The notes: a model not told the origin generated them from the sequence alone. Shown: positions 11,581-23,404, numbered from the stretch's first letter. The stretch is DNA of 64,000 nt from Prorocentrum cordatum (GCA_963575745.1 CAUYUJ010018651.1:75001-139000); one strand, 5' to 3'. A program made the numbers and translations.

Positions 11581-11994
11581 GTATGTACTTCTCACTTTAA
11601 TTATGTTTTAGAAGCAGGGGTCTTTCTAAGAAGCCTCCCCCCCTTCCGCTGCCCCCCTCTGCGCCTGGCCGAGGGGTCGACGAGGCGGAGCGGGAACTGG
11701 TAGTGAGGATGCGCGGCAAAGGTGCGGGCCCGCTTTGTGCAGTCGGACTCGACTGGAGAGAACACGCGAGAGGACACAAAGACCCTTCCGAGGGCCACGC
11801 TGCCACAGAAATGCAGGAGGCACGGGTCGCAAAACACAGGGCACGAGGGTACCCTTGATCTGGCAGGGTCGACCTACTAATCCGGGCCGCCTGTACATCC
11901 ATGGCGAGACTCTTCGCGCGGGGCTGGCCATCGAAAGCGGTTAAGGGTGGGCCGAAGATGCAAGGCTGCAAGGGGTACCCTTGACCCCGAATGG

Positions 11995-12115
11995 CCTATG
12001 CATTGCCCATGCATCGTCGATGCATTGTCGATGCCATACTTCGTCTGTAGATCGTCGATACGTCGCCCTGGTATCAACGGTGCATCGACGATGCATCATC
12101 GATGCATCGAACTCC
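11995..12115. repeat. Palindrome-rich ATGCATCG dispersed repeat, copy 2
   Basis: Arrays of CATCGTCGATGCAT and GCATCGACGATGCATC give overlapping palindromes. Just upstream, 11880-11990 resembles the interior of the 172-bp MITE described at 12479 (shared GGGCCGAAGATGCAAGG and GGGTACCCTTG blocks) without its termini. Confidence 0.55.
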
Positions 12116-12209
12116 CCGCCTAGAGGAACAACAGGCGGCATAACCAGAAACTGCTGGAGCTCCACGCGGAGATCCAAAAGCTGATGTGTATGCAGGTTGA
12201 TCGTCTTCG

Positions 12210-12357
12210 ACCGCCCTCCTCTTCTTCCTCCTCCTCCTCCTCCTCCTCCTCCTCCTCCTCTCCCTCCTCCTCCTCCTCTCCCTCCTCCCTCCTCGTTCCT
12301 CCCTCCTCCCTCCCCCCTCCTCCCTCCTCCCTCCTCCCTCCTCCCTCCCCCCTCCTG
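12210..12357. repeat. CCT then CCTCCCT microsatellite
   Basis: A (CCT)n run passes into a heptamer-like (CCTCCCT)n run. Confidence 0.85.
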
Positions 12358-12478
12358 GCTCAAGCGGCCGACGCTCGATTCCAGAAGCATGTCGAATTGG
12401 ACCAGAGCTAGCTGCAGTGTGGAAACTCTTACGGCGACGAGAAAAGCGACGCACGTTGCACAGGCAGCTCAAGACTTA

Positions 12479-12650
12479 CAGTCAACCCATGTCATAAGGA
12501 CGCACGATAAGGATGCAGAGGCCTTGGAAGGCCATGTCGACACGTTGCGAGCGGGGCGCGGCCAGCGAAAACGGCCAAGGATGGGCCGAAGGGGAAGGAT
12601 GCAAGGGTCACCTCGGAAAGTTGCCCATCCTTACCATGCGGGTTGACTGT
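12479..12650 (+). mobile_element. TA-flanked MITE (Tc1/mariner-like), copy 1
   Basis: A 172-bp element begins CAGTCAACCC and ends GGGTTGACTG, and is flanked by TA at 12477-12478 and 12651-12652. A 173-bp relative with the same ends and the same TA flanks lies at 60994-61166. Internal blocks shared by both are GATAAGGATGCA, GGCCAAGGAT, GGATGC.AGGGT and GCCCATCCTT. CAGT termini and TA duplication are the hallmark of Tc1/mariner superfamily transposition. No transposase is encoded, so the element is non-autonomous. Confidence 0.85.
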
Positions 12651-12659
12651 AATGCTATT

Positions 12660-13220
12660 GGCTCGTGCGCGAGCCACGCGTTCCCACAGTACCGAAAACT
12701 CGCCGTCCCCTACACCGCCGTTAGCCCGTCAACGGTTGCATTGAAAACTTAGCACCTCCCATCATTTACAGCCGCCGTGGGGGGACGAGGCGACCCTTGA
12801 GCTCGAACTTTCCCAGTGGTAGGAGTCTCTGCTGGCTGGCAGTGGTACCAGTTCATGCTCATCATACACAGGCAGTGTGAACTTGCCCATGGGCTTTGGC
12901 CAGCAGAGCTTTCGACAACCATGAGAGGGGAGGGCTAAACCAGTGGCCCTCTCCCGATTTTCCCTGCGGCCCTTGTGGCCATGCAGCGGGGCTTCTCTGG
13001 ACCGGCGCCTTCCGTCAAGTTGGACACGCTGAAATTTGGGGGCCTGGAAATCAGCACCAGCACCAACGCATGGGGTTCTCGCCACCGGGGGAAAATGATC
13101 CTGAATGTTGGTTCTGGTGGCGAATCTTTCGGCCACCTAGGAAACCCGAATATGACCACCATCACACAGATCGGGATCATCCTCCCTCGGTGGAGACACA
13201 CCGCTGATGTTGGTGTTGGT
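12660..13220. other. No recognisable feature
   Basis: Mixed-composition sequence with short ORFs on both strands (up to 124 aa, minus) that match nothing I recognise. No repeat was noticed. Confidence 0.5.
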
Positions 13221-13224
13221 GTCA

Positions 13225-13400
13225 ACCTCTACCCAGACGACGTCGACCCCCAGAGGTCTGGACCCATTCCGCGGGACCGGTTTCTCACCCCGAGTCGTTT
13301 TTTGACGGTCCCGCGGCCCGGTCAGGGCCCCCGGAGGCCGAAACTGGCGAAAAACCTCCCGTCGTGATTCTTTTAACCTCGCGAGGGGGTCTGGGTAGAC
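13225..13400 (-). repeat. Dispersed repeat family D1, inverted copy
   Basis: Reverse complement of the blocks at 236-400 and 35796-35985, including GAGTCGTTTTTTGACGGTC and TCCCGTCGTGATT. It lies next to a CCT microsatellite. Confidence 0.65.
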
Positions 13401-13429
13401 CTCCGAATCAGAAGTGGCAACGCGGCGTG

Positions 13430-13552
13430 GGCACCTCCTCCTCCTCCTCCTCCTGCTCCTCCTCCTCTTCCTCCTCCTCCTCCTCCTCCTCCTCCCTACT
13501 CCTCCTCCCTCCTCCTCCTCCTCCTCCTCCTCCTCCTCCTCCTCCTCCTCCG
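13430..13552. repeat. CCT microsatellite
   Basis: Nearly pure (CCT)n over about 120 bp with two short interruptions. Confidence 0.9.
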
Positions 13553-13559
13553 GCCCTTC

Positions 13560-15080
13560 GGGCCCGGCGGCCGCGCCATCGCCACCGCGCGGCCGCCGTG
13601 GTGCGCCCCCCACCGCGTCTCGTACAGTAGGTTCGTGCGGCGTCGGCGCGCGCAGAGGTTTTTGACACCGCGTCGATCGTTCAACTTTGAATCGATCGCG
13701 GCCCCGAGCGTTCAGGGTCGAATTGCTTCGGGTCGTGTGGCGCTACCGTGTCCCTCGGTGTTTTCGCGTCGTTCTATCATGCAGAGTTCAACTTTGAACG
13801 CCTTCGCTGGCATCGCCTGCGCGCCCATCGCCGCATAAACCTACCGTACAACGTCGCGCTCTCATCTGCCCATGGAATACGCCACACGTTCCGTGTCTTC
13901 AGCGTGAGGGACCCAGTCTGAGAGGCCATGGGTCGCAACATGTTCCAGAGCCAGACAGAATAAAACACCACGTAATCACAGCATGAGAGCTCTTTGGTTT
14001 CACCGTTCCCTCCCCTCGCCGCCAGCGAGCCTGAGCAGACTTGGAAATATCGATCGCGACCCCGCTCTTCATCGTCCGTAGGCACACCAGGCCAGGCGAG
14101 GGCCAGAAGCTGCGCGCGTACTCGGCGAAGTCGGTCGCGTACGGCCAGTGGAGGTCCCCGAGAAGCCTCTGGGCGGGTGGCAGAGGGGGGGGAGAGAACG
14201 GATGGTGGAGGATGAGGAAGGAAGAGGAGCGAGAATGAGGGGGGGGTGATAGGAGCGAGGATAGTGGAAGATGGGGGAGGAGTGAGGATGGGAGAGCATG
14301 GGGAAGGAGGAGGAGGAGCAGCAGCAGCAGCACGAGGAGGAAAAAGGATTGGAGAATGGTACTGCTGCTGCTGCGGCGGAGGAGGGGGAGGAGGAGGAGG
14401 AAAAGGATGAGGCTGAGCAGCAATAGCAGCAGGACGAAAAGCAGAATGAGGTCGAGAAGAAGGAAGTCGATGCAGGAGGTGATGAAGACGACGACAATCT
14501 TACGACGCGTAACTATCTCTGTCGAGGGAGATGCAACTCCGCCACCTCCCTGACGTGCCATTCTTACTCAGGCTGATGTCCCTCCTCCTCACCCTGAGGG
14601 CACGTCAATGATGATACCGCGTCTCGGATTCGAGAGGCTCGGCTCAGCCTTCCACATCAAGAGGAGCTCGACCCAGCAAATCCCACCAGCCCTTTAGGGC
14701 GTGAGTGGTTTGGAGGGTTTCCTCTTCCAACCCCCTTCTTCCCATTCGGGGAGGGGTTTACCCCTCCCCCTGCCCCCTTCCCCTGGACCTGGACGGGAGG
14801 GTTCGCGAGTCGTTGGGGCGTCCAACATGGCCTCGGCGAAAAAACACATGATTGACTTTACTACGTTTGTGGAAAACTGTTGGCCTCCTCGGGGGGATCA
14901 AGTACCCTCCCTTCTATGCTCGAACTCCTCCAAAATGGCCCCCAAGGCTCCCAAGAGTGCCCCAAGAGGGCCGGGCCCTAAGAGGCGTTCCATTTCGAGG
15001 GCATGGATTTATTCAAATGGCAGTCCTCACATTTGGGGAAATAGGAGAGGTTATTCATCCAGCTTCTCTGCAGATGAACG
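13560..15080. other. No gene recognised; contains a GGA/GCA-rich tract
   Basis: 13560-14200 and 14500-15080 are ordinary-looking sequence with no recognisable product. 14200-14480 is purine-rich with GGA, GCA and GAAG repeats. A short CCCCAAGA-type repeat lies at 14930-14990. Confidence 0.5.
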
Positions 15081-15084
15081 CAAT

Positions 15085-17960
15085 CTTCAGGCTGAGATTG
15101 CAGATCGTCTGGATGGATGCCCCGTCAGGGTATTCTGAAAGATTTGGAAATTCTCCGAGACGGCGATGCTCGATGCGTTCGTCAGGGAGGCCTGCGAGAC
15201 GCAGTTCTCCGCGAGGCTCTTGTGGATGCTCCTCGGCTCATATACTCAACCAGAGGTGATACGTGCCTTTGGGTGCCGGAGTAGGGCGCTCACGGCGTTC
15301 CAGGGGATTCGCGGGATGCGCCTATGCTACTGCCCTCCCCTGGGGGAGGAGGACAAGGAGGAGGAGGAGGAGGAGGAGGTGGAGGAGAAGGAGGAGGAGG
15401 ACGAGGAGGATGAGGAGGATGAGGAGGACGAGGAGGACGAGGAGGAGGAGGAGGAGGAGGACGAGGAAGAGGAGGAGGCCATCCTCGCGTACAGGGCCAT
15501 AGATAGGGTTCAGAGCAGTTGCCCCCATGTGGTTCCCCGAGCTCTGGCTGATGATTCGACCCTGCAGTGGATGGGGCTCACAACGGACTCAGCGGTGGAG
15601 CTCTTCAAAGGTGCCCAGGGGCTTCGTCAAGGACACGGCTAGGTTGGGGCTCAGGAAATCTGGGCGGAATGCCACGGCTGCTTCTGCAAAGTATGGTTTT
15701 CCGGGAGGCTTGCTTAGAAGATCCAGTTGACGGCCAGGTCCAGATTCAGAAATGTGGGATCTGAGTTGAGTGGACCTAGGCCCGTGAGAGAACAAGCTGA
15801 GGCACGCCTGGAGCAGCGCGAGGAAAGGCCCCCCAGACTCAAGATGTTGCGACGAGGTGCCAGCAATGGATTCGCCGTGTTGTGGCGCGCAGGATTGATG
15901 CCAGCAGCTTCTCATGGAGCTACGGTTGCAGGTGTCAGTGACTGGGAGCTGGCCAGACTCAGGCAGACGGCTCGTATGTTGGCAGGCCGCACGAATAACG
16001 CTTCGTCTATGACGCTGGCTCATGCCACACAGGCTGACGCCATGTACGACCCGATCTGCACCGCTACCTTGGCACCCCTCAGGGCATGCGCTTCGTTCAT
16101 CTGGGACCAAAGGCTCAGTCTTTGAAGGCTCCCGAGGGCTTGGCAGAAGGTTCATGACGTGATCAAGGATCGGCCCAGCTGGGCCGCTGCTAAAGGTCCC
16201 ACCTCAATGCTCATGTTGTCTCTGTCCAAGATTGGCTGGTGCATGTATTCCAATACGGCTCTCATCAGCGCTTTGGGTCACTGTCTTGATCTTTTACGGC
16301 TGCCTCCGCGATCGACTGCTGAGCTCGCACGACTGGGTATCCAGCGCGGGCAGGCTGCTCAGATCCTACCACACCACAAGGATGTACATGTGGGATGGGA
16401 GATCATCTGGACCAGGATGCGCAGAACTGTGCTATACTGTGCTGGAGGAGGGCAGGCGGTGGTGAAGCATCCCAGGTCCGCTGGGGCACTTCGATCCTGA
16501 TGGTCAGGCGCGCTGCGGTCGCGTGCCGACTTGCACGTGCAGGCTGCCACGGTTCCTCGACGTGCTGCTGGCGATCGGCCACGGAAGCCGCCGTGGGGCA
16601 CGAGCCCTGCGGGTGTCCTGGATGCCAGCCGGATGTTCATGGCGATCCTGACTTGGCGTGGGATCCTGACTTGTACTGTGCGCCTTCTTCTCTTCGGGAC
16701 AAGGGCCTGCCTCGTGCAGGGCAGCAGGGCTGGGACTGCGTCAGGATCTCCGCGGGAATGTTCTTGAGTCGCCCTGTGGCTCCTTATGTAAAAGATAATC
16801 GGCAAGATGAGTTCTGGGGTGATTGGGAGTCTGACAGAAGTTCCTGGAGCACTATATGTTATACTTATGGCTCTGGACTGGCCCTCAGGTGGCCAGAACT
16901 CAGAAGATGTGGATGGTCGGTCATCCTGTTGGGGGGGCAATTGCATGCCAGCTCGTGCTTTGTATGGGCCCCGACTGGGGCCTATCCAGACTGTGGGCAG
17001 GACGCAGCGGTGTGCTGTCCTACAAGCTGTCCAACACCTCCACTGCATCTACCTTGTCGTTCTGATCTGCTGGGACTAGTCCAGGAGGGTGAGAGCAGGT
17101 CTCGCCAGCAGGCCGACGCGCAGGCGACCTATGCCGACATCTGGCGCTCCATCTTGGCAAGGTTTCCTGATGGAGAAGGTCGACCGCACTTCTTATGGTG
17201 TGCGTCACATCTCCCAGCAGCGCAATATCTGGACAAAGTGCTGCCAAGAAGTTGCCGTGGAAGCTTGCGTTCGGAAATCTGGGGGCGGATTACTTCGACA
17301 AGAAAGGAGCGACTATACATGCACTTCCAGCGTTTATTGTCAAGAGGTTCGAAGGCTTGTCGGATGCTTGTATGCAGGCTAAGTAATGTGCGCGGGCTGC
17401 GGCCAAGATGGCTGCTCCAGATGCGGGCAGTGGTCGTCCTGAACGTCTTCTGAAGAATTCTGAGGGTAAGGTGCCCCAGCTACTTCTTGTGGCTCACAGT
17501 ATGTTTTCAAATGTAAGTTGCGCCTTGCGGTCGGCTGTGCGCAGGCCAGTCTTGGGAAGCTTGTAGGGACCCCATGTGAGCCGACGGCCCAAGAGAGGTT
17601 CAAGGCTCGGGCCGACTTGGTGCTCCAGCAGGCCCCTCCCATGAGGTCTCCTGCTGTGCAGACTGCTGTGCAATTTGCAGGCTGGCGCTCAGGCGAGAAA
17701 GGGGCCCTAGGAGTCCGTGGCCGTCTCTGAAGAGATCGTCGAGCTCAAATGGCACCAGGTCATGGTGAGCCCTCTGACAATGGTTTGTACGATATTTGGC
17801 TCTTATGAGGTGTCCACTAGCAAGGTGGCTCACCAGAAGTTCCAAGAAAATTGTCGTGGACCCTCGGAGCACGGGTCAACCCGATATAGGCAGACATATG
17901 CTCTAGCTGCTGTGCGGGCTGGTCGCCATCCCAAGTCGGGCAAAGCCTTCAGTCCGGACT
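15085..17960 (+). pseudogene. LINE 1: decayed retroelement with RT and RNase H relics
   Basis: Pieces of one non-LTR retrotransposon protein appear in order but in shifting frames. Near 15300-15345 is a GIR.. block resembling RT motif B. At 15538-15560, ALADDST contains the RT catalytic ADD (ADD codons 15547-15555). At 15730-16125 comes the connecting region with GLMPAASHGATVAGVSDWEL. At 16780-17350 is an RNase H-like domain: YTYGSGL at 16860 onward, where the first catalytic Asp expected in YTDGSG reads Tyr (codon 16866-16868), followed by SDLLGLVQEGE. The distal part (17360-17960) continues the usual C-terminal extension. Several frameshifts and the Tyr substitution make it non-functional. 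No upstream endonuclease is visible, consistent with 5' truncation. Assignment rests on remembered patterns of dinoflagellate LINE polyproteins. Confidence 0.75.
15352..15478 (+). repeat. GAG/GAT microsatellite inside the LINE 1 RT
   Basis: About 125 bp of GAGGAGGAC/GAGGAT repeats lie between the RT motif-B-like block and the ADD block. In the frame of the ADD motif they encode a Glu/Asp tract in place of the palm segment that normally joins these motifs. Confidence 0.85.
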
Positions 17961-17969
17961 GATATTATG

Positions 17970-18395
17970 CATGCTGGGCCCGTGCTCCAGTCATCGGTTG
18001 CACGACTTGGCCTAGCCCTGGTCATCCTCCTCTCCCCCTGCCTCCTCCTCTTTCCCTCCACCTCCTCCTCCTCCTCCTTCCCTCCGCCTTATTATGCATT
18101 ATTCTTATTGTTATCATGGTTAGTAGTACGGCTATCATTACAAATATTATGATTTTCATCGTGATCATTACCATTATCAACCTTACTATTATTCTCATGA
18201 ATGTTATTATTGTAATTAGCTGTTCCCAACCATCCTGCGGTGTTGGGTCCTCGTTTTCAAGAGACGGTGGCCCGCGTCTCCTCTCCTACTCCTCTCCTCT
18301 CCTTTTCCTCTCCTCCTCCTCTCCTCCTCCTCCTCCTCCTCCTCCTCCTCCTCCTTCTCCTCCTCCTCCTCCTCCTCCCACCATCATCATCGTCA
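17970..18395. repeat. CCT-rich and AT-rich low-complexity spacer
   Basis: CCTCCTCC tracts at 18030-18080 and 18300-18385 flank an AT-rich TTATTATT/ATCATTA segment at 18085-18220. Nothing else is recognised. Confidence 0.7.
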
Positions 18396-19880
18396 TCACC
18401 CATTTCGGCACACCCCTCACACGTTTCCTGGCCCCACAGGGAGCTCCACCGAAGATCTCAGTGGGTGTGCCCGCATGCGTCCCGCACACCCATTTCGGCA
18501 CACCCCTCACACGTTTCGTGGCCCCATAATAGGGCTCCACCGAAGGTCCCAGTGGGTGTGCCCGCATGCGTCCCGCACACCCATGTCGGCACATCCCTCA
18601 CACGTTTCGTGGCCCCATAGGGAGCTCCACCGAAGGTCCCAGTGGGTGTGCCCGCATGCGTCCCGCACACAAATTTCGGCCACCCCTCACACGCTTCGTG
18701 GCCCCATAGGGAGCTCCACCGAAGGTCCCAGTGGGTGTGCCCGCATGCGTCCCGCACACCCATTTCGGCACACCCTCACACGTTTCGTGGCCCCATAGGG
18801 AGCTCCACCGAAGGTCCCAATGGGTGTGCCCGCATGCGCCCCGCACACCCATTTCGGCACCCCCCTCACACGTTTCGCGGCCCCATAAAGAGGCTCCACC
18901 GAAGGTCCCAATGGGTGTGCCCGCATGCGTCCCGCACACACATTCCGGCCCACCCCTCACACGCTTCATGGCCCCATAGGGAGTTCCACCGAAGGTCCCA
19001 GTGGGTGTGCCCGCATGTGTCCCGCACACACATTTCGGCACACCCCTCACATGCCCGCATGCGTCCCGCCTACCCATTTCGGCACACCCCTCACACGTTT
19101 CGTGGCCCCATAGGGAGCTCCACCGAAGGTCTCAGTGGGTGTGCCCGCACGCGTCCCGCACACCCATTTCGGCACACCCCTCACACGTTTCGTGGCCCCA
19201 TAGGGAGCTCCACCGAAGGTCCCAGTGGGTGTGCCCGCATGCGTCCCGCACACCCATTTCGGTACACCCTTCACACGCTTCGTGGCCCTATAGGTAGCTC
19301 CACTGCAGGTCCCACTGGGTATGCCCGCATGCGTCCCGCATACCCATTTCGGTACATCCCTCACACGTTCCGCGGCCCCATAGGGAGCCCAACCGAAGGT
19401 CCCAGTGGGTGTGCCCGCATGCGTCCCGCACACCCATTTCGGCACATACCTCACACGTTTCGTGGCCCCATAGGGAGCTCCACCGAAGGTCCCAGTGGGT
19501 GTGCCCGCATGCGTCCCGCACACCCATTTCGGCACACCCCTCACACGCTTCGTGGCCCCATAGGGAGCTCCACCGAACGTCCCAGTAGGTGTGCCCGCAT
19601 GCGTCCCGCACACAAATTTCGGCACACCCTTCACACGCTTCGTGGCGGGAACTCCACCGAAGGTCCCAGTGGGTGTGCCCGCATGCGTCCCGCACACCCA
19701 TTTTGGCACACCCTTCACACGCGTCGTGGCCCCATAGGGAGCTCCACCGAAGGTCCCAATGGGTGTGCCCGCATGCGTCCCGCACACACATTTCGGCCCA
19801 CCCCTCACACGCTTCGTGGCCCCATAGGGAGCTCCACCGAAGGTCCTTGTGGGTGTGTAATTTCGGCACACCCCTCACAC
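18395..19880 (-). repeat. 89-91 bp satellite, subfamily A, ~16 copies
   Basis: CCGCATGCGTCCCGCACAC recurs every 89-91 bp (CGCATG at 18472, 18563, 18653, 18742). The unit also contains CACACGTTTCGTGGCCCCAT, GGGAGCTCCACCGAAGG and a GTGGGTGTGCC block. The array is almost stop-free in several frames, and because 89 and 91 are not multiples of three, long ORFs cycle through all three reading frames of the unit. I therefore treat them as non-coding. I assign minus because the reverse complement matches the diverged array at 55-58.5 kb. Confidence 0.92.
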
Positions 19881-20770
19881 GCTTCGTGGCCCCATAGGAG
19901 CTCTGCCGAAGGTCACAGTGGCACAGTCCGCACGCGCCCCCGCCATTCATTTCGGCCTACCCCTCACACGTTTCGTGGCCCCACAGGAGCTCCGCCGAAG
20001 GTTCCAATGGAACAGTCCGCATGCGTCCCCGCCACTCATGTCGGCACACCCCTCACACGTTTCGTGGCCCCACAGGAGCTCCGCCGAAGGTCCCATTGGC
20101 ACAGTCCGCATGCGTCCCCGCCGCTCATTTCGGCACACCCCTCACACGTTTCGTGGCCCCATAGGAGCTCCGCCGAAGGTCCCGGTGGCACAGTCCGCAT
20201 GCGTCTCCGCCATTCATGTCGGCCCACCCCTCACACGTTTCGTGGCCCCATAGGAGCTCCGCCGAAGGTCCCGGTGGCACAGTCCGCATGCGTCCCCGCC
20301 ACTCATGTCAGCACACCCCTCACACGTTTCGTGGCCCCATAGGAGCTCCGCCGAAGGTCCCCGTGGCACAGTCCGCATGCGTTCCCGCCATTCATGTCGG
20401 CACACCCCTCACACGTTTCGTGGCCCCACAAGAGCTCCGCCGAAGGTCCCAGTGGCACAGTCCGCATGCGTTCCCGCCACTCATTTCGGCACACCCCTCA
20501 CACGTTTCGCGGCCCCACAGGAACTCCACCGACGGTCCCCGTGGCGCAGTCCGCATGCGCCCCCGCCATTAATTTCGGCACATTCCTCACACGTTTCGTG
20601 GCCCCGTAGGAGCTCCGCCGAAGGTCCCAGTGGCACAGTCCGCATGCGCCCCCGCCATTCATGTCGGCGCACCCCTCACACGTTTCGCGGCCCCATAGGG
20701 AACTCCACCGAAGCTCCCTGCAGCGCAGTCCGCATGCGTCTCCCTTGCCCAGTGCAGCGTTACGTGGCCC
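19880..20770 (-). repeat. 89-bp satellite, subfamily B, ~10 copies
   Basis: Continuous with subfamily A but with GGAGCTCCGCCGAAGG, a GTGGCACAGTCCGCATGCG core and CCCCGCCACTCATGTCGG. The CGCATG spacing is exactly 89 bp (20019 to 20108). The change from A to B is abrupt near 19850-19920, where one unit is shortened. Confidence 0.9.
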
Positions 20771-20795
20771 CATATGGAACCCCACCGCAGGTCCC

Positions 20796-21090
20796 AGCCA
20801 GTCAGCTAGCTCTCTTTGCTCCGCGCAGCGGGAGACCCGCGCGCGTCGCTGGGACCCCTTCCGGGGCGACCTGCGCGCGTCGCGGGGGTTCCGTGCTGCG
20901 TTCAGCCCAGCGCCTCGCTCGCCCGTCGTCGCTCTGCCCAGCGGCAAGAGCTTTGCCCGCTATCAGCCAGCCAGCTAGCTCTCTTTGCTCCGCGCAGTGG
21001 ACGACCCGCGCGCGTCGCCGGGACCCCTCCGGGGCGACCTGCGCGCGTCGCGGGGACTCCGCGCTGCGCTGCGCCCGCAGCCTTGGACTT
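20796..21090. repeat. 169-bp tandem duplication
   Basis: CAGCTAGCTCTCTTTGCTCC occurs at 20803 and 20972, followed in both copies by GACCCGCGCGCGTCGC and GGGGCGACCTGCGCGCGTCG. The second copy is shorter. Confidence 0.75.
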
Positions 21091-21427
21091 TTGAGTGCGC
21101 GGGCAAAGAGGGAGTGAAGGAAGGGGAGGAAGCGGGCGCGATCCTCGCGGGGGGGCGCGCCGACATTGGCGTCGCGGCGCGCGGGCGATGCCGTCGGGGA
21201 GTCCCGGGGAAGCTCCTTGCGGCGGCCACGCCCAGCGTCACGAGTACTCAGAGGCAGTCATTGTCAAACTATTGACATTCATACACAATTGCACCACGCT
21301 TTGTCATATTCGCATTCATGCACGTAGACTCGCTCGCACGCAGATCCATTCACAGTCAGACGCACGCGCGCAGATTCACCCGCGCTCAGTCTCCCTACGT
21401 ACTCAGATCAATCGTTTTCGTTCGCGT

Positions 21428-21495
21428 TGTGTACCACGCCACTCATGTCGGCACACCCCTAGCACGGTTCGTTGCCTCATAGGGATCGCCACCGA
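21428..21495 (-). repeat. Stray satellite B unit
   Basis: GCCACTCATGTCGGCACACC, then a CACGGTTCGTTGCCTCATAG and CACCGAA context, recapitulates one diverged unit about 650 bp beyond the array end. Confidence 0.6.
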
Positions 21496-21599
21496 AAAAT
21501 TGAATCACTATTGCGGTACTCGCACCTGCATATGGTTGAGTCCCTCGTCAGGCTAATTTTCTTTATAAGTTTCTGTTTCTTATTATTATGTTATTTCTT

Positions 21600-22300
21600 C
21601 TTCTACCCCCCCCCCCAACGCACCCACTCCGCCACCCCCCTGAGCCGCCTCTCCCCCTTTCCCTCCCCCATTCCTCCCCTCCTCCGCCTCCCTTCTTCCT
21701 CTTCCTGCTGCACATATTCCTCCTCCTCCTCCCCATCATCATCATCCCCCCTTCTTCCTACTCCTCGCGCAAAGACATGTAGCAGCCAGCGGCGGAAGCG
21801 GAGCTGGGCCGCAGGTGAAGGCGGAGACGGAAGTGGAGGAGGGGGACGAGCACCAGCGGGCGGAAAAAGGAGGCGGAGAGGGAAAGCGGAATCGGAGGAG
21901 GATGAGGAGCAGCGGCGGCAGGTGCCGTTTCCTTTTCCGAAAAAAACAGAAGCAGGAGGAGGAAACGCGGGGTGATGGTGACGATGATGGTGATGGTGAC
22001 TGCGACGGTGATGATGATGGTTATGATCACGAGGATGGTGTTGATGCTAAGGATGGTATCGATGTCACTACTACTAAGAATAATGGTGGTGATGGTGATG
22101 CTGGTGGCGGTGGTGACGACAACACCGACGATAACGACGACGACGACGAGGAGGAGGAGGAGGATGCGATAACGCTGCCGGTGGTGATGATGATGACGTT
22201 GGTGATCATGATGATGATGATAGTGGTGATGATGACCATGACGGTGATGACGTCGGTGATGATGGCGGTGATGATGATTATGATGACGGGGCGAGGATGA
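21600..22300. repeat. Mixed microsatellites (CCT, GGAG, GAT/GAC)
   Basis: A pyrimidine tract at 21605-21765 passes to purine-rich GGCGGA repeats, then to GATGAT/GGTGAT repeats at 21970-22300. ORFs here are Asp, Met, His or Ile homopolymers. Confidence 0.8.
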
Positions 22301-23400
22301 GGATGTGGATGAGGGCGAGGACGAGGCTGATGATGATGCTGATGTTGCTGCTGGTACTGATGCTGATTTTCCCCCGACGCAACATGGCAATGACCCATGC
22401 CAGCCGATGCGAATAGTCCATGCAAGTCCGCTGTCAGCCAAAGAGCGCAGTCGGGCATACATTAGTCTAAGCAGATGCAAATCCAGTTCAAGGCTTCTGG
22501 CGCTATGAAAGCCGAACAGCCGCAACGATTGGACGCCAAGGGAGAAAGCAGGCAGGCAAGCAGCAGCAGGGTGGAAGGACAGAAGGGGGGGACCGATCGA
22601 TCGATCAAGGCCAAAACAAGAAACTAAGCAAGTCACCCGAACAGTCTCGAGGCGGCTGGTGAGGACAAGCTGCGGCGGCGGGCGGGCAAGGCGCCTTGAA
22701 CCTGTCCCGACCTCGCGCACGGCCGCAGGCAGCACTGACAGCGACGAGCAGACAAGGGATGGCCCAGTTTAGTCGCATCAGCTAAGCTGCACTGGAGGGC
22801 GCAGGACCGCTTTCCCAAGTCGGCACTGGGGCCCAAGCTCCAACGCGACCCAGAGCGGAACTCAAACTCATTCGACTGTCCGACTGCATCAAACAAGAGA
22901 GCAGGGCGGGCGGCGGGCGGCACGGACTCCATCAAACTGCAGCTCCACGAGAGAGGCAGCGCCGAGAGCCCCAGAGAGAGCAAGCGGCAGCGGCCAAAAC
23001 ACCCAAGGACTGAAGAAGGAGGACCCCCAGTCCAAACGAGGGAAGGAAGGAAGCCCCACAGACCGAGCAGAGAAGAGGAGGCGGAGCAGAGGACCGCTTT
23101 CCGAAAAAGCAGGCCACTAAAACAACAAGCAACTAACCACCAGGGTTGCGGAGATACCGAATATCGATCCGAATCGCTGGGTGTCTCTGCATCAGAAGAC
23201 GTACCCGGCCCTCGAAGACGTGCGTAGGATACACGCGACCGAGAGTAGTCCGAAGACAGAATTGCAAGAGCGCGTGAACGAAGCTGCCGGCCAGGGCGCA
23301 GAAGGCGACATCACGTTTGACATCGGGCGCACGGCCGTCGACAAAACACATAACAGGAAAAGAAGAAGCAAAGCTGACAGGAAAGACAAGAGAAGCCCAT
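22300..23400. other. No recognisable feature
   Basis: About 1.1 kb of mixed composition between the GAT tract and the GA tract. No gene family or repeat was recognised on either strand. Confidence 0.5.
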
Positions 23401-23404
23401 GACG

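Noticed and set aside
18300-20700. Regular repeats considered as a CRISPR array
   Set aside because: Units are fully repeated with no unique spacers, and the context is eukaryotic.
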